NCBI GenBank assembly: GCA_016302585.1 | Contig: JAEDNI010000020.1 | Coordinates: 1 to 33,162 of the forward strand | Source of the DNA: Paludibacteraceae bacterium | GTDB taxonomy: Bacteria > Bacteroidota > Bacteroidia > Bacteroidales > Paludibacteraceae | DNA: 33,162 nucleotides | Direction of reading: 5' to 3' | In this document: one piece after another, positions 1 to 7,705 of the stretch | How the letters are laid out: each line of letters begins with the position of its first letter | Numbering within the stretch: position 1 is the first letter of the stretch | The notes under the pieces: model-generated | What the model was told of the DNA's origin: nothing | Databases searched by the model: none | What the model saw: only the letters and a program-made list of their open reading frames with translations | Program-made: the position numbers and the translations under genes

Positions 1-480
1 TCAAGATCAAGTCAAATAGATTTAATAATCCGTCCAACTTTTTGGGGTCACATCATTTATGGGGGAGGAGGTCGAAATTACAACAAAAAGCCCCTCGTTC
101 CACTCCCGCCTCCCCTCCATTCCACTCCTCTGTGCCCCTCCCCGCTCCCTCTGTGCCTTCCCCGCATCTCGGCCTCTGTTTCTATTCCGCCATGGAGAAT
201 TGCCTTGACTTGGCAATTCGAACGGGAGGAGCCGCGGGGAGCGATGCTCCGACCCAGACTTTTATCCGGCCTTTTCGTATGTCTATTCCCCGGCATTGAA
301 TGCCGGCTTTCTTCGTCTTGTTCGCGGGTCTTTAGCCCCGCGGGTTTCTTTGTCCTGTTCCCCGCGGTATTCCGCGGCTTTCTTTCTTCTATTCCCCGCA
401 TCTCGGCACCTGTTTATATTCCGCCGGATGCTATCCGGCATCCCCTCCTCTCTGTGCATCCCTCCCGCATCCTTGCGCGA
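1..480 (-). repeat. Array of GC-rich hairpins with variable stems and a conserved purine-rich spacer
   Basis: This gene-free stretch is built from short inverted repeats. Stems seen on the plus strand are 197-204/212-219, 238-242/246-250, 290-297/299-306, 323-328/337-342, 362-367/372-377 and 423-429/433-439. Stem sequences differ from one hairpin to the next. Read on the minus strand, the linkers are alike: GGAATAGACATACGAAAA, GGAACAGGACAAAGAAA, GAACAAGACGAAGAAA and GGAATAGAAGAAAGAAA. A longer unit containing CCCCGCATCTCGG and CTGTTT..TATTCCGCC occurs near 155-190 and again near 395-425. Open frames here are long on both strands in several phases, as expected from GC-rich purine/pyrimidine-biased repeats. 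None has a convincing start or a recognisable protein, so I call no gene. The unit at 272-310 recurs at the right edge of the window. Confidence 0.75.
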
Positions 481-717
481 GCCCATAACACCAACAACCC
501 TGCCATTTCTGACAGGGCTGTTTCATTCTCATCCTCGGTTTTATTCGCCGGGGATGGGGTCTGCGGAACCGTTATTGATATCTCCGGTCTTGCCGCCAAA
601 CCCGACACTCGCGCAGATTATCGTCTGCGGCATCATCTCTACATGATTTACCATCGGTTGATTATAATTCTTTTTCATAATAATTATTGTTTGCTTTGTT
701 AATTTTCAGAGGACTAG
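481..717. other. Gene-free spacer between hairpin array and four-helix gene
   Basis: No supported gene. A short inverted repeat (CCCTG/CAGGG, near 499-520) could act as a weak terminator for the minus-strand four-helix gene. A minus-strand open frame of about 31 codons is present near 545-640, but it has no family resemblance I can name. Confidence 0.4.
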
Positions 718-750
718 TTTTCTAGTTGACTAGTTGACTAGTAGACTATC
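718..750. repeat. 33-bp direct repeat (left copy), CTAGTnnA octamers
   Basis: The repeat is made of octamers of the form CTAGTTGA/CTAGTAGA. A copy at 1397-1429 is identical at 32 of 33 positions. The left copy overlaps the first two bases of the four-helix gene's stop codon. Confidence 0.9.
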
Positions 751-1309
751 AAAACCCTCTCTTATTCTTCCGAGCGGAAAACATCCGCTCTTTCACGCCG
801 CCCTCAGCTAAGAACTCCGCTTCCATCTTTTGCAACAATGTCATCAGTCCTTTGTCTGCCTGATGAATCAGCGTCAGAGCTGTATTACAAAATGTCTCTT
901 TATCCCACTTCTCATAGTAGGGTGCGTAGTCCTCTACCTCGTTATGCGCCGCGCAGAACTGTAGCATCTTGCCAAATCGTTCGTGGTCGCGCGACCATAA
1001 TTTCAGACGGTTGGAGCGCAACTGGTCTTCGTAGTCTTCGCGCAGCTCTTGCAGACTTCCGCGAGCCACGTTCACCAAATGCAATCCCGTATCAGTCGAT
1101 GTCATCTTGTCCTCTAAACCCTCAACGATATTCTGTTTTCCGGAACGTGCTGCTTGCTGCATCTGACCGTACGTCCTGTCCGAAGACTGGAGGTACTTTT
1201 CTATATAGTAGATCGTCATATCGTATAGAATAACGCTCTTCTTATAGCAGACCAAGTTGCGATACCCTCCGGGATGAATCAGAAACCCGCCAGGATTTAA
1301 AGTAGTCAT
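749..1309 (-). CDS. Four-helix-bundle suffix-domain protein (23S rRNA IVS-like superfamily)
   Basis: 186 aa, mostly helical and soluble, with no signal peptide. The order of motifs fits the four-helix-bundle proteins first found in 23S rRNA intervening sequences, in the Bacteroidota subgroup with a C-terminal suffix domain. It has an N-terminal GGYRNL..YKKSVILYDMTIYY segment and a first helix pair with QMQQAARSGKQNIVEG (about residues 50-65). A second pair contains ARGSLQELREDYEDQL, and the tail is FLAEGGVKERMFSAR. The QAARSGKQNIVEG segment matches the usual QxxRAaxSI..NIaEG signature. The biochemical role of the family is unknown; relatives (Avd) bind nucleic acid and reverse transcriptase in diversity-generating retroelements, but no reverse transcriptase is visible here. 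The gene is framed by CTAGTnnA octamer arrays on both sides, which suggests it travels as a cassette. ATG at 1309 is the only good start. Confidence 0.8.
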   Translation of the reverse strand: MTTLNPGGFLIHPGGYRNLVCYKKSVILYDMTIYYIEKYLQSSDRTYGQMQQAARSGKQNIVEGLEDKMTSTDTGLHLVNVARGSLQELREDYEDQLRSNRLKLWSRDHERFGKMLQFCAAHNEVEDYAPYYEKWDKETFCNTALTLIHQADKGLMTLLQKMEAEFLAEGGVKERMFSARKNKRGF

Positions 1310-1335
1310 CTTCGTCGTGATTTTATAGTTTTCTA

Positions 1336-1377
1336 ATTTACTAGTCTTCTAGTTAACTAGTCTACTAGTTGACTTAC
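1336..1377. repeat. CTAGTnnA octamer array upstream of the four-helix gene
   Basis: Five consecutive degenerate octamers can be read: CTAATTTA, CTAGTCTT, CTAGTTAA, CTAGTCTA, CTAGTTGA. This is a second array, just upstream of the gene start and separate from the 33-bp flanking repeats. CTAG is generally a rare tetranucleotide in bacteria, so the density is striking. Confidence 0.85.
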
Positions 1378-1396
1378 CTGCGATTTCTCATTCCAG

Positions 1397-1429
1397 TTTT
1401 CTAGTAGACTAGTTGACTAGTAGACTATC
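1397..1429. repeat. 33-bp direct repeat (right copy), CTAGTnnA octamers
   Basis: Right partner of the repeat at 718-750, with a single T/A difference. It ends directly against the stop codon of the large surface-protein gene (stop at 1430-1432). Confidence 0.9.
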
Positions 1430-4400
1430 TTATTTTACCAACTGTCCCTTAGCGTCATACATCTTCTCGCCGCGGAGGATGAACAGCTCGCCATCGATGA
1501 GAACTTTCTGTACACCATTCTCACCATTAATCAATTCACCATTCTCAAAGCCTGTCGTCGTTTGCGTGTCATTTACGCTCATTGAGATGCGGCGGCGACC
1601 CGGAGCCAATGTCGGCTCGGACGGATCGATTTGATTCAATTCGATGTATGCACGATAATTCTCGACGTACGCTGCGCGACCGCTTACCAACCAGTATTGG
1701 TTGTTATACAGGATATAGAACCCTGCGTCCTGAGTAATATTATGCGTTGCTGCCGGATCATTCAGGTCATAGAAACCAATGAGTCCGTTGCGATTTCCTG
1801 CTCCAACATCTTCTGCGGTGTTATCCGAGTAATACACATTGATTTTCTCTACACCTGCTGCCGGTTGGAAGATATACGGAATACCTGCTTCCATTTCTCC
1901 ATTGACGATCTCGTCGAAGAAGATCTTCTTGGATGCCCCGCCGTAGTAAGCAATCTCGTACAGCGTTGCGCCTTCAATCTTACCTGCCTTCGGCAAGCAG
2001 ATTGTTCCGTAGTTGCCGGAAACATTGCGGGTGTAATCAAACGGTTTTGCGTAGAGAGTTACTAAGGTACCTGTTGTTGAGTTTTCTGCGTAGCAAGCAA
2101 ACAACGGATTGCCATTATTCGGGTTGAAACGCATCAATTTGCGAGAATAGGAACCTTGAGCAGTAATGGTTGCTTTTCCATCTGCAATAGTGATTGTCCA
2201 TTGACCATTTGCATCGTTAGTAGTCTGTTCTTTCAAATTATTGCCGGAAGAGGAAGCAGCGCATAAATACTTACCATTAACCAGTTGCAGAGCGTATTTG
2301 CCGTTTCCTGCATCAACCAGAGTGATCACTTTTGTTCCGGCAGCAGGAGTAAGAACAGTTCCGGCAACAGTACTTGCTACAGCAGCACGGTTGTTGCTGT
2401 TCTGTTGTCCCATAGTCTTAACTACATTCTCATCCGCTACACTTGCTATAATCACTTGCATACCCGGCATCAACTCTGCTGCATCGGTTACCAGATTCCA
2501 AGTTCCGGAAAGATCATCGCTTGCCTCAACGGTGATAGACAGAGCTACTGTTTTGGCTTCAGCTGCACCTGCATCATCGCTGATGGTCAATGTGGCATTA
2601 AACGTACCTACATTATCCGAACTTGCGGAAACGGCAACCGTTCCACTTGCAGTAAGAGCAGCAGGATTTACACTGAATGCGCTTGCGCCGTCACCGGTGA
2701 TAGTGAGTGTGGCGTTCTCAACGCTCTTGAGTGTTACTGTCAGCTCTTTGTCCGCCACAGCAGCTTCCTTGGCTACGTTATTGAATGCCAGCGAAGCGGC
2801 ACTTACTATGATTTCCGGCTCCGGAACATTAACCGTTATAGGGACATTGGTTTGATCATTCTTGCCCTCATAAGTAGCAGTAACCGTTACGGATGTAGTG
2901 TTGGCTGCGATAGTAGCAGGCTCAAAGCTCCACTCGATATCCTTAGCGTTAATAGCAACGGGCTCCAGTTCGACGCCTCCTAAGGTATAGATAGCATTTG
3001 CGCCCAGGCCTGCGGGATTAAATACATCACCTACTTCATATTCCAATTCTGTAGCTGTTCCGCTAATTTCAATACGATCCAGTTCCGGAACTAAACCACC
3101 CTCTTGGTTTACACCATAAAGTACGAAACGTTTGCCACCTGTTGCAGTAAAAGTAATAACAGTGTTGTCAGCAATAGTGTACGAGGACAAATCTAACATA
3201 TAGTATTCATCGATAGGAGTGGAAAGTTCGTATGTTGTTCCATTTCCTTTGATGTTTGCCTCTTTTACCAATTCGCCGAAAGTTAGAGGGTAAGTCTCTG
3301 CACCCACCTTAACCTCTAGAGTAACAGTTTCTGTATTCCAAGCAGCAGCGTGGAAATGCAAAGCCTGTGTGCTTGCAGGAATAGTGATGGTTGCGACACC
3401 AGGCGCATTACTTGTTCCATAGCGCATTCCTTCGAATTCATCATACTCGGTTGTAGAACCGGGTTTCAGAATTTTAATTGTATAATCTTCTGCACCTACT
3501 GTTACATTGCTTGAATAAACCGTTGCCCAAGGAGAAAGCGGAGCAGGTTCGGTTACCGTTACTGTACATTCTGCATATTTGGTATTATCTGCATTAGAAG
3601 TAGCGCGAATAACAGCCTCGCCTGCAGCCTTACCGGTTACTACACCGCCATCTACGGAAGCATAGGTATCTCCGGACTCAACAGTCCAAGTAATTGCTTT
3701 ATTGGATGCATTATCAGGAGTAATCGTAGCATGCAATGTTACGGTCTTGCCAACCTCAATACTTGCAGTGTTTTGATCCAGCCCAACACCGGTTACAGGC
3801 ACTTTAGGACGGTTCAAGGATACTAATTGGTTTGGTTGACCAAACTCCCAAATACTACCACCGGAGAAATACGTCATTACACCATAGCCGATAACCTCAT
3901 CGCCTATTTGTACATCACCTTCTTCAAATTGAGCAGGAGTTCCTCCTACCTCATAAAGACCCGAGCACTTGTAGAACTCAAACTTGCCGTCATCTTCTGA
4001 TGTTCCGGCATCTTTGATGTAAATATTGTATGTGCCGTTAGTTGAATTGAACGAATTTACCTGATAAACCACACCTGCGATATATACGTGGTCAGTCAGA
4101 TCATATGTCGTTGGGTCTGCTGCATATGCAAGTGCTTGTGCTACTGTATACGCTGTTTCTTTCGTGTTTGCAATAGATGTTTTAGAACCTGCAAATGGAA
4201 TACGCTCAACCAATTGGCAATTGAGGTCTAACTCATAAGTGGTATTATGTTTCTTTAGGTTGCCTACTGCAGTAACGACATCACCTGCGGCAAAGGGATT
4301 TTCTGCGAATTGTTCACCTCCAATATTCAACATTCCATAGAACTGGAGACCATCTGTCAGTGTAAGCGTAATATTGCCATGAGTAGTATTAAGATCACCT

Positions 4401-5953
4401 ACCGTTGCAACCGTGCCCTTTACATAAGCGTTCAAAGTACAACCCAAGTCAATAAGGGCTTTAGCGGACGCCTCGGTCAGAGGATCTTCTGCTGTACCTG
4501 CCTGCTCTGCTACATAAATAGTATATTTAGCCGAGCCTGCTTTGTGGTCTTCATTGCCAGCAAAAGAAGCTGTAATGACAGCCTTACCTGCAGCCTTGAT
4601 TGTCAAAGCACCGCTATTAACATCAACTGCTACAACATTGTCATCGCTACTTGTATAAGCAACGGTCAAAGAGTTCGGGTTTGTCAAAGTCGGAGCGGTA
4701 AAGCTTGCACCCACTTTCACCAAATTGCTCTTGTCTGCCTCTGCATATGCCAAACCGGCAGATGCTTTACCATCGGATTGTTTATAAAGTTGGATTATCT
4801 TCTGGCCACTCTTATAAGTACGGAAACGAGGACTACTCGTATTATACTGAATATAGTTATCTGTACCTGTTATTGTTGCATTTCCGTCACTAATAGCAAT
4901 AGTCCATGTAGTTTCACCATCCTTTACTAAGTCACAAGAACTACCTGCATTATGGGACTTTTCGGAAAGTTTTCCTTCTTCGGAAGTCAGTACCCATGCT
5001 CCGGCTTCTCCGCTCAGCGTAAACACCATAACTGCCTCGTTTGTGATGGTAAGACTTGCAGGATTAGCTGACGTATTAAGACCTGCGGATACATCAATTG
5101 ATGCAAGATACGCATTTTTTCCCATTGCACCGGCTGCTACACTTCCAGCTTCATATACAAAAATCACTTTGTCACCGGCATTCAATTCCGCGGCATCTGT
5201 AACTTTATTATATACAATAGGAGCAATATTTACTGCACTTAACGAAATCGGCAATTCCACATCGTCTGCTCCCTCCGAAGACAGAGTAACCAAAGCTTTA
5301 TAATCTCTGGCTTCAGTAACTTCATAAGAAACAACCAATGTACCGGATGCAGAACCGGCTGTCGGGGCAAAAGGAGCACCGGAAATACTGAACTTTTCTG
5401 CATCGTCTCCCGAAAGAGTAGCAGTAATGTTGCCTGTTAAATGAGAACCTGTAACAGCTACATCAATGTTTCCTGTTGTGTTTGCTCCGCCATAAATATT
5501 CTTTGTCCCAAATTCTACTTTATTTGGTTCAGCAGAAACGGTCGGATTTGATGAGCCACTGCCAGATGCATATGTTATTTCAATTTTTTGCAGACGACAC
5601 GTACGTCCAACACTCCATTCATATGAGGTAGCATTAGGCTCAACTATCTGAGGATTATCTGTATTTGACGAAGAGAAAGTATAGCTTGTTCCCGAGAAGG
5701 TGAGGGTAACAGATGCCAATGTCTTGGTAGAAGTGATTGTAAAAGTACCTCCGTTATATACGCGGAGACCTTCTCCTGTACCATAATATTTCGGGTCATT
5801 AGTTCCTCCTTTAGTTGCGCTCCAATTTGAATAAGCATCAATGTCGTCTGTGAACCAGTTTTTCGCATTTCCCGGATTATCTGTAGCGGTCTTAAACACA
5901 TAAGTAACATCCGCTCCCCACACATTCAAGCTGCCAAGCAAAAACAGCAGCAT
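1430..5953 (-). CDS. Giant secreted surface protein with Ig-like and OB-like domains and a T9SS-like C-terminus
   Basis: 1507 aa in this frame. Visible modules are as follows. A hydrophobic N-terminus (residues 1-13) ends in VWGA. A cell-surface-type beta domain spans about 15-130. Choice-of-anchor-D-like domains with a conserved gap-F/V pattern lie at about 137-240 and near 1090-1190. Lipocalin/lectin-like units containing GDKVIFVYE and GMQVIIASV occur near 250-390 and 1190-1290. An OB-like region spans about 490-585, with a second near 615-715. A clear Big_2-type Ig domain lies at about 718-800 (VTGVGLDQNTASIEVGKTVT). The last ~28 residues (KVLIDGELFILRGEKMYDAK then GQLVK) resemble the short C-terminal sorting tails of Bacteroidales type IX secretion cargo, consistent with gldJ elsewhere in the window. 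It is probably an exported adhesin or matrix protein; the ligand is unknown. The start is doubtful: the signal peptide lacks its basic n-region, which lies just upstream in the same frame without a start codon. Confidence 0.8.
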   Translation of the reverse strand: MLLFLLGSLNVWGADVTYVFKTATDNPGNAKNWFTDDIDAYSNWSATKGGTNDPKYYGTGEGLRVYNGGTFTITSTKTLASVTLTFSGTSYTFSSSNTDNPQIVEPNATSYEWSVGRTCRLQKIEITYASGSGSSNPTVSAEPNKVEFGTKNIYGGANTTGNIDVAVTGSHLTGNITATLSGDDAEKFSISGAPFAPTAGSASGTLVVSYEVTEARDYKALVTLSSEGADDVELPISLSAVNIAPIVYNKVTDAAELNAGDKVIFVYEAGSVAAGAMGKNAYLASIDVSAGLNTSANPASLTITNEAVMVFTLSGEAGAWVLTSEEGKLSEKSHNAGSSCDLVKDGETTWTIAISDGNATITGTDNYIQYNTSSPRFRTYKSGQKIIQLYKQSDGKASAGLAYAEADKSNLVKVGASFTAPTLTNPNSLTVAYTSSDDNVVAVDVNSGALTIKAAGKAVITASFAGNEDHKAGSAKYTIYVAEQAGTAEDPLTEASAKALIDLGCTLNAYVKGTVATVGDLNTTHGNITLTLTDGLQFYGMLNIGGEQFAENPFAAGDVVTAVGNLKKHNTTYELDLNCQLVERIPFAGSKTSIANTKETAYTVAQALAYAADPTTYDLTDHVYIAGVVYQVNSFNSTNGTYNIYIKDAGTSEDDGKFEFYKCSGLYEVGGTPAQFEEGDVQIGDEVIGYGVMTYFSGGSIWEFGQPNQLVSLNRPKVPVTGVGLDQNTASIEVGKTVTLHATITPDNASNKAITWTVESGDTYASVDGGVVTGKAAGEAVIRATSNADNTKYAECTVTVTEPAPLSPWATVYSSNVTVGAEDYTIKILKPGSTTEYDEFEGMRYGTSNAPGVATITIPASTQALHFHAAAWNTETVTLEVKVGAETYPLTFGELVKEANIKGNGTTYELSTPIDEYYMLDLSSYTIADNTVITFTATGGKRFVLYGVNQEGGLVPELDRIEISGTATELEYEVGDVFNPAGLGANAIYTLGGVELEPVAINAKDIEWSFEPATIAANTTSVTVTATYEGKNDQTNVPITVNVPEPEIIVSAASLAFNNVAKEAAVADKELTVTLKSVENATLTITGDGASAFSVNPAALTASGTVAVSASSDNVGTFNATLTISDDAGAAEAKTVALSITVEASDDLSGTWNLVTDAAELMPGMQVIIASVADENVVKTMGQQNSNNRAAVASTVAGTVLTPAAGTKVITLVDAGNGKYALQLVNGKYLCAASSSGNNLKEQTTNDANGQWTITIADGKATITAQGSYSRKLMRFNPNNGNPLFACYAENSTTGTLVTLYAKPFDYTRNVSGNYGTICLPKAGKIEGATLYEIAYYGGASKKIFFDEIVNGEMEAGIPYIFQPAAGVEKINVYYSDNTAEDVGAGNRNGLIGFYDLNDPAATHNITQDAGFYILYNNQYWLVSGRAAYVENYRAYIELNQIDPSEPTLAPGRRRISMSVNDTQTTTGFENGELINGENGVQKVLIDGELFILRGEKMYDAKGQLVK

Positions 5954-6062
5954 GAAAGCATAGTGTTTTAGCCTTGAATACCGACGGTGAACCGACGGTC
6001 AAAGCCAACGTCGTGCCGACGCTCTTCCGCTCTGACTTCCTTAATAAGTTAAAATTTTTCAT
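5954..6062 (-). other. Out-of-frame leader upstream of the surface-protein gene
   Basis: An ATG at 6060-6062 begins MKNFNLLRKSERKSV, a plausible basic start for an exported protein. It is one frame off the 1507-aa gene. The main frame upstream of its first ATG reads RLKHYAF, following a TGA, and would complete a normal signal peptide. A single-base indel would join the two. The segment also holds direct repeats of ACCGACGGT. Confidence 0.5.
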
Positions 6063-6098
6063 AATACTTATATTTTAAAGTTAATAATCTTGTTTATC

Positions 6099-6117
6099 TT
6101 CGCGTGATTTGTTATTT
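6099..6117. repeat. 19-bp direct repeat flanking dinD (3' copy)
   Basis: TTCGCGTGATTTGTTATTT occurs here, overlapping the dinD stop codon, and identically at 6967-6985 just upstream of the dinD start. Confidence 0.85.
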
Positions 6118-6951
6118 CTTTTTACTTTTCTTCGGCAGCGCTTTCTTTTCTTCTGAGATCAATCTTCTTTCCACTTTATTCACATCCTCTGCCGGTTGTA
6201 ATTGGCTCGGTTCTATACCTCGGCTCCGCAACATCTCCCGCACGGCTGCATTATTGTCCACATGCTCGCGAGTAATAGGATTCAAACCATGTAGATTTTT
6301 GTTTTCAACATTCGTACTGGTCATTTCTGCTGCCAAGTCTTTAGCTTTAATACCGATAGTTGGCAGAACATCTGCTAACGGCTTGTTTTGTTTCTCTAGT
6401 CCGAACTTTGTCTTCAAATCTTTTGTCGGCATTCCAAACAAAGCTGCATCACCTTTTGAACGCATTATAGCAAATCCCTTATCATCCACTCCATGCTCAT
6501 ACACCACTTTAGAAAGGCGACTTTCTGTCTCGCGCAGTTTCTTTCGTGCCAACACGCGTTCAGATGCTAAGATACGCTGCTGTACCAACTCCGCCCGACG
6601 AGTCTGCACCGCAAAATAGTTTTGAGCAAATGCTATCTCCTGTTTTCGCGGATCGCCGTTCTGTGCGATTAGGTAACATGCATAGCGTGTAAGCAATATA
6701 TCTTCTACAGAACGCTGAGCCCCTTTTGCAAGACTTATCATTTTGTTGGCGTCAACGAAATGATCTGATTCCTTTTCTCCAGCGTTAATACAGGATTCTT
6801 TCGCCTTCTCTATCGCTTTGAGGAAATTACGCCAATCAGCATATCCCAACAAAGGACACAAGCCACGTGCGCTCCAACATTCCACATCATTTATTCTTGT
6901 CGCTTCTTGCTCGAACCGCTTGAACAATTCTATAATATCTTCGCTTTTCAT
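6112..6951 (-). CDS. dinD: DNA damage-inducible protein D (DinD) family
   Basis: 279 aa, close to the usual ~275 aa of DinD. The protein shows the family pattern throughout. The N-terminus contains ECWSARGLCPLLGYADWRNF, which resembles the Bro/antirepressor N-terminal fold. The middle contains DHFVDANKMISLAKGAQRSV and DILLTRYACYLIAQNGDPRK, then QNYFAVQTRRAE. The C-terminal half contains GDAALFGMPTKDLK and NPITREHVDNNAAVREML, followed by a basic tail ending KKSKKK. Escherichia coli DinD is an SOS-induced inhibitor of RecA strand exchange; I infer a similar damage-linked role here but see no obvious LexA box. A good Bacteroidota promoter lies at 7007-7039. The gene sits alone between two exact 19-bp direct repeats, in an accessory stretch with toxin-antitoxin remnants and an ORF6N gene, which suggests acquisition as a unit. 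Confidence 0.9.
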   Translation of the reverse strand: MKSEDIIELFKRFEQEATRINDVECWSARGLCPLLGYADWRNFLKAIEKAKESCINAGEKESDHFVDANKMISLAKGAQRSVEDILLTRYACYLIAQNGDPRKQEIAFAQNYFAVQTRRAELVQQRILASERVLARKKLRETESRLSKVVYEHGVDDKGFAIMRSKGDAALFGMPTKDLKTKFGLEKQNKPLADVLPTIGIKAKDLAAEMTSTNVENKNLHGLNPITREHVDNNAAVREMLRSRGIEPSQLQPAEDVNKVERRLISEEKKALPKKSKKK

Positions 6952-6966
6952 TTATACTGTTTGTTA

Positions 6967-6985
6967 TTCGCGTGATTTGTTATTT
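6967..6985. repeat. 19-bp direct repeat flanking dinD (5' copy)
   Basis: Exact match to 6099-6117. The pair brackets the dinD coding sequence almost exactly. Confidence 0.85.
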
Positions 6986-7006
6986 GCTCTTCATTTAAAT
7001 TCCGCT

Positions 7007-7039
7007 GCAAAGGTACTACATATCTTTGACATTTGCAAG
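7007..7039 (-). promoter_or_regulatory. Promoter of dinD
   Basis: On the minus strand: TTG (-33 region), 20 bp, TACCTTTGC (-7 region). The downstream leader (27 bp at 6986-7012) is identical to the leader of the ORF6N gene at 8299-8325. Confidence 0.75.
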
Positions 7040-7185
7040 TGTTTGTGCGATTGTTTTGTTTTGTAATAGATTTTGTAACAAAGGTAAAGATACTTCTATC
7101 CACCTGTTGATATTATTTCTTCTTTTTTTACTTTGTTCTTATTCGTGTCGGGTGCAACTATTAGTGGTTAATAATGTATCTACGA

Positions 7186-7320
7186 TTAGTTATTTCTTCT
7201 AAATGGTCTAATGATATTTCTTCGTTTGGCAGGATTCCTGCTGCAATCCCAAATGGCTTGCATTGAGCAGATGTCATTTTCGTACAAATAGTATATCCGA
7301 TATGTACGTTTGCCACTTGA
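7186..7320 (-). pseudogene. 5'-truncated RelE/ParE-type toxin remnant
   Basis: Directly after the antitoxin's TGA stop (7321-7323), and in the same frame, 44 sense codons and a TAA can be read. They encode TYRIYYLYENDICSMQAIWD followed by CSRNPAKRRN. YRIYY..YENDI..xAIWDCxRNP matches the C-terminal strand and tail of RelE/ParE-superfamily toxins (typical pattern RI.Y....vyil.vWDcRqnP). The N-terminal half, including any start codon, is missing, so the antitoxin is fused up to its stop with a toxin tail. I infer an internal deletion that removed the first half of the toxin gene. This is a reading of sequence similarity from memory, not a search result. The overlapping frame at 7161-7388 is discussed under rejected items. 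Confidence 0.6.
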
Positions 7321-7551
7321 TCAGAGCCATGATGCCATCTCCCTCTTAAAATCCTCATGCGATGTTCCTGCTCCTTTTCGAGCCTCATCTGTCGATTCTG
7401 ACAATATGGAGAACATCTCCTTCTTGGAAAATTGGCACGGAGCGACCTTATGCGTCAACGGTTGTAACTTAATATCAAGCGTTCCCAAGTACGTTAACAA
7501 GGCTTTTCCTTGCGTCGAACGTTCATCTATTGTCATTGCGTATGTTGCCAT
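7321..7551 (-). CDS. Antitoxin-like small protein (orphan)
   Basis: 76 aa, beginning MATYAMTIDERSTQGKALLT, with STDEARKGAGTSHEDFKREM near the end. The short N-terminal strand followed by ERSTQGKALLTYLGTL is typical of small Bacteroidota antitoxins preceding RelE/ParE toxins. The frame is AT-rich with a normal ATG, and the upstream sequence on the minus strand is A-rich like other starts in this genome. The toxin remnant lies immediately 3' in the same frame. It may persist as an orphan that neutralises a toxin elsewhere or autoregulates. Confidence in it being a real gene is moderate; the exact family is not identified. Confidence 0.6.
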   Translation of the reverse strand: MATYAMTIDERSTQGKALLTYLGTLDIKLQPLTHKVAPCQFSKKEMFSILSESTDEARKGAGTSHEDFKREMASWL

Positions 7552-7705
7552 AATTAATACTTGTTATATTTTTAAGTTAATAAACTTAAGTTTCCCAGTT
7601 TTTTTCGTCCAAAATTACCCAAAATGTTCCAAAAACTAAATTTTCTTAATTTTAGATAATTTTTGACTTATACATTTAAATATTGTGAGTTATGTTAAAG
7701 TTTTC

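Noticed and set aside
1..480. CRISPR array
   Set aside because: Repeats are not identical or evenly spaced around unique spacers; the variable part is a hairpin and the constant part is a short purine-rich linker. No cas genes are present.
22..702. Several overlapping open frames on both strands of the left edge
   Set aside because: They arise from GC-rich, purine/pyrimidine-biased hairpin repeats, overlap one another in multiple phases, and show no recognisable domains.
749..1309. Diversity-generating retroelement, based on the Avd-like four-helix protein
   Set aside because: No reverse transcriptase, template repeat/variable repeat pair or C-type lectin target is visible in the window.
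7161..7388. 75-codon minus-strand frame overlapping the antitoxin and toxin remnant
   Set aside because: Another frame of the same stretch encodes a recognisable RelE/ParE tail, and this one overlaps the antitoxin by 68 bp without family resemblance. I regard it as a shadow frame, though its AT-rich codons leave slight doubt.
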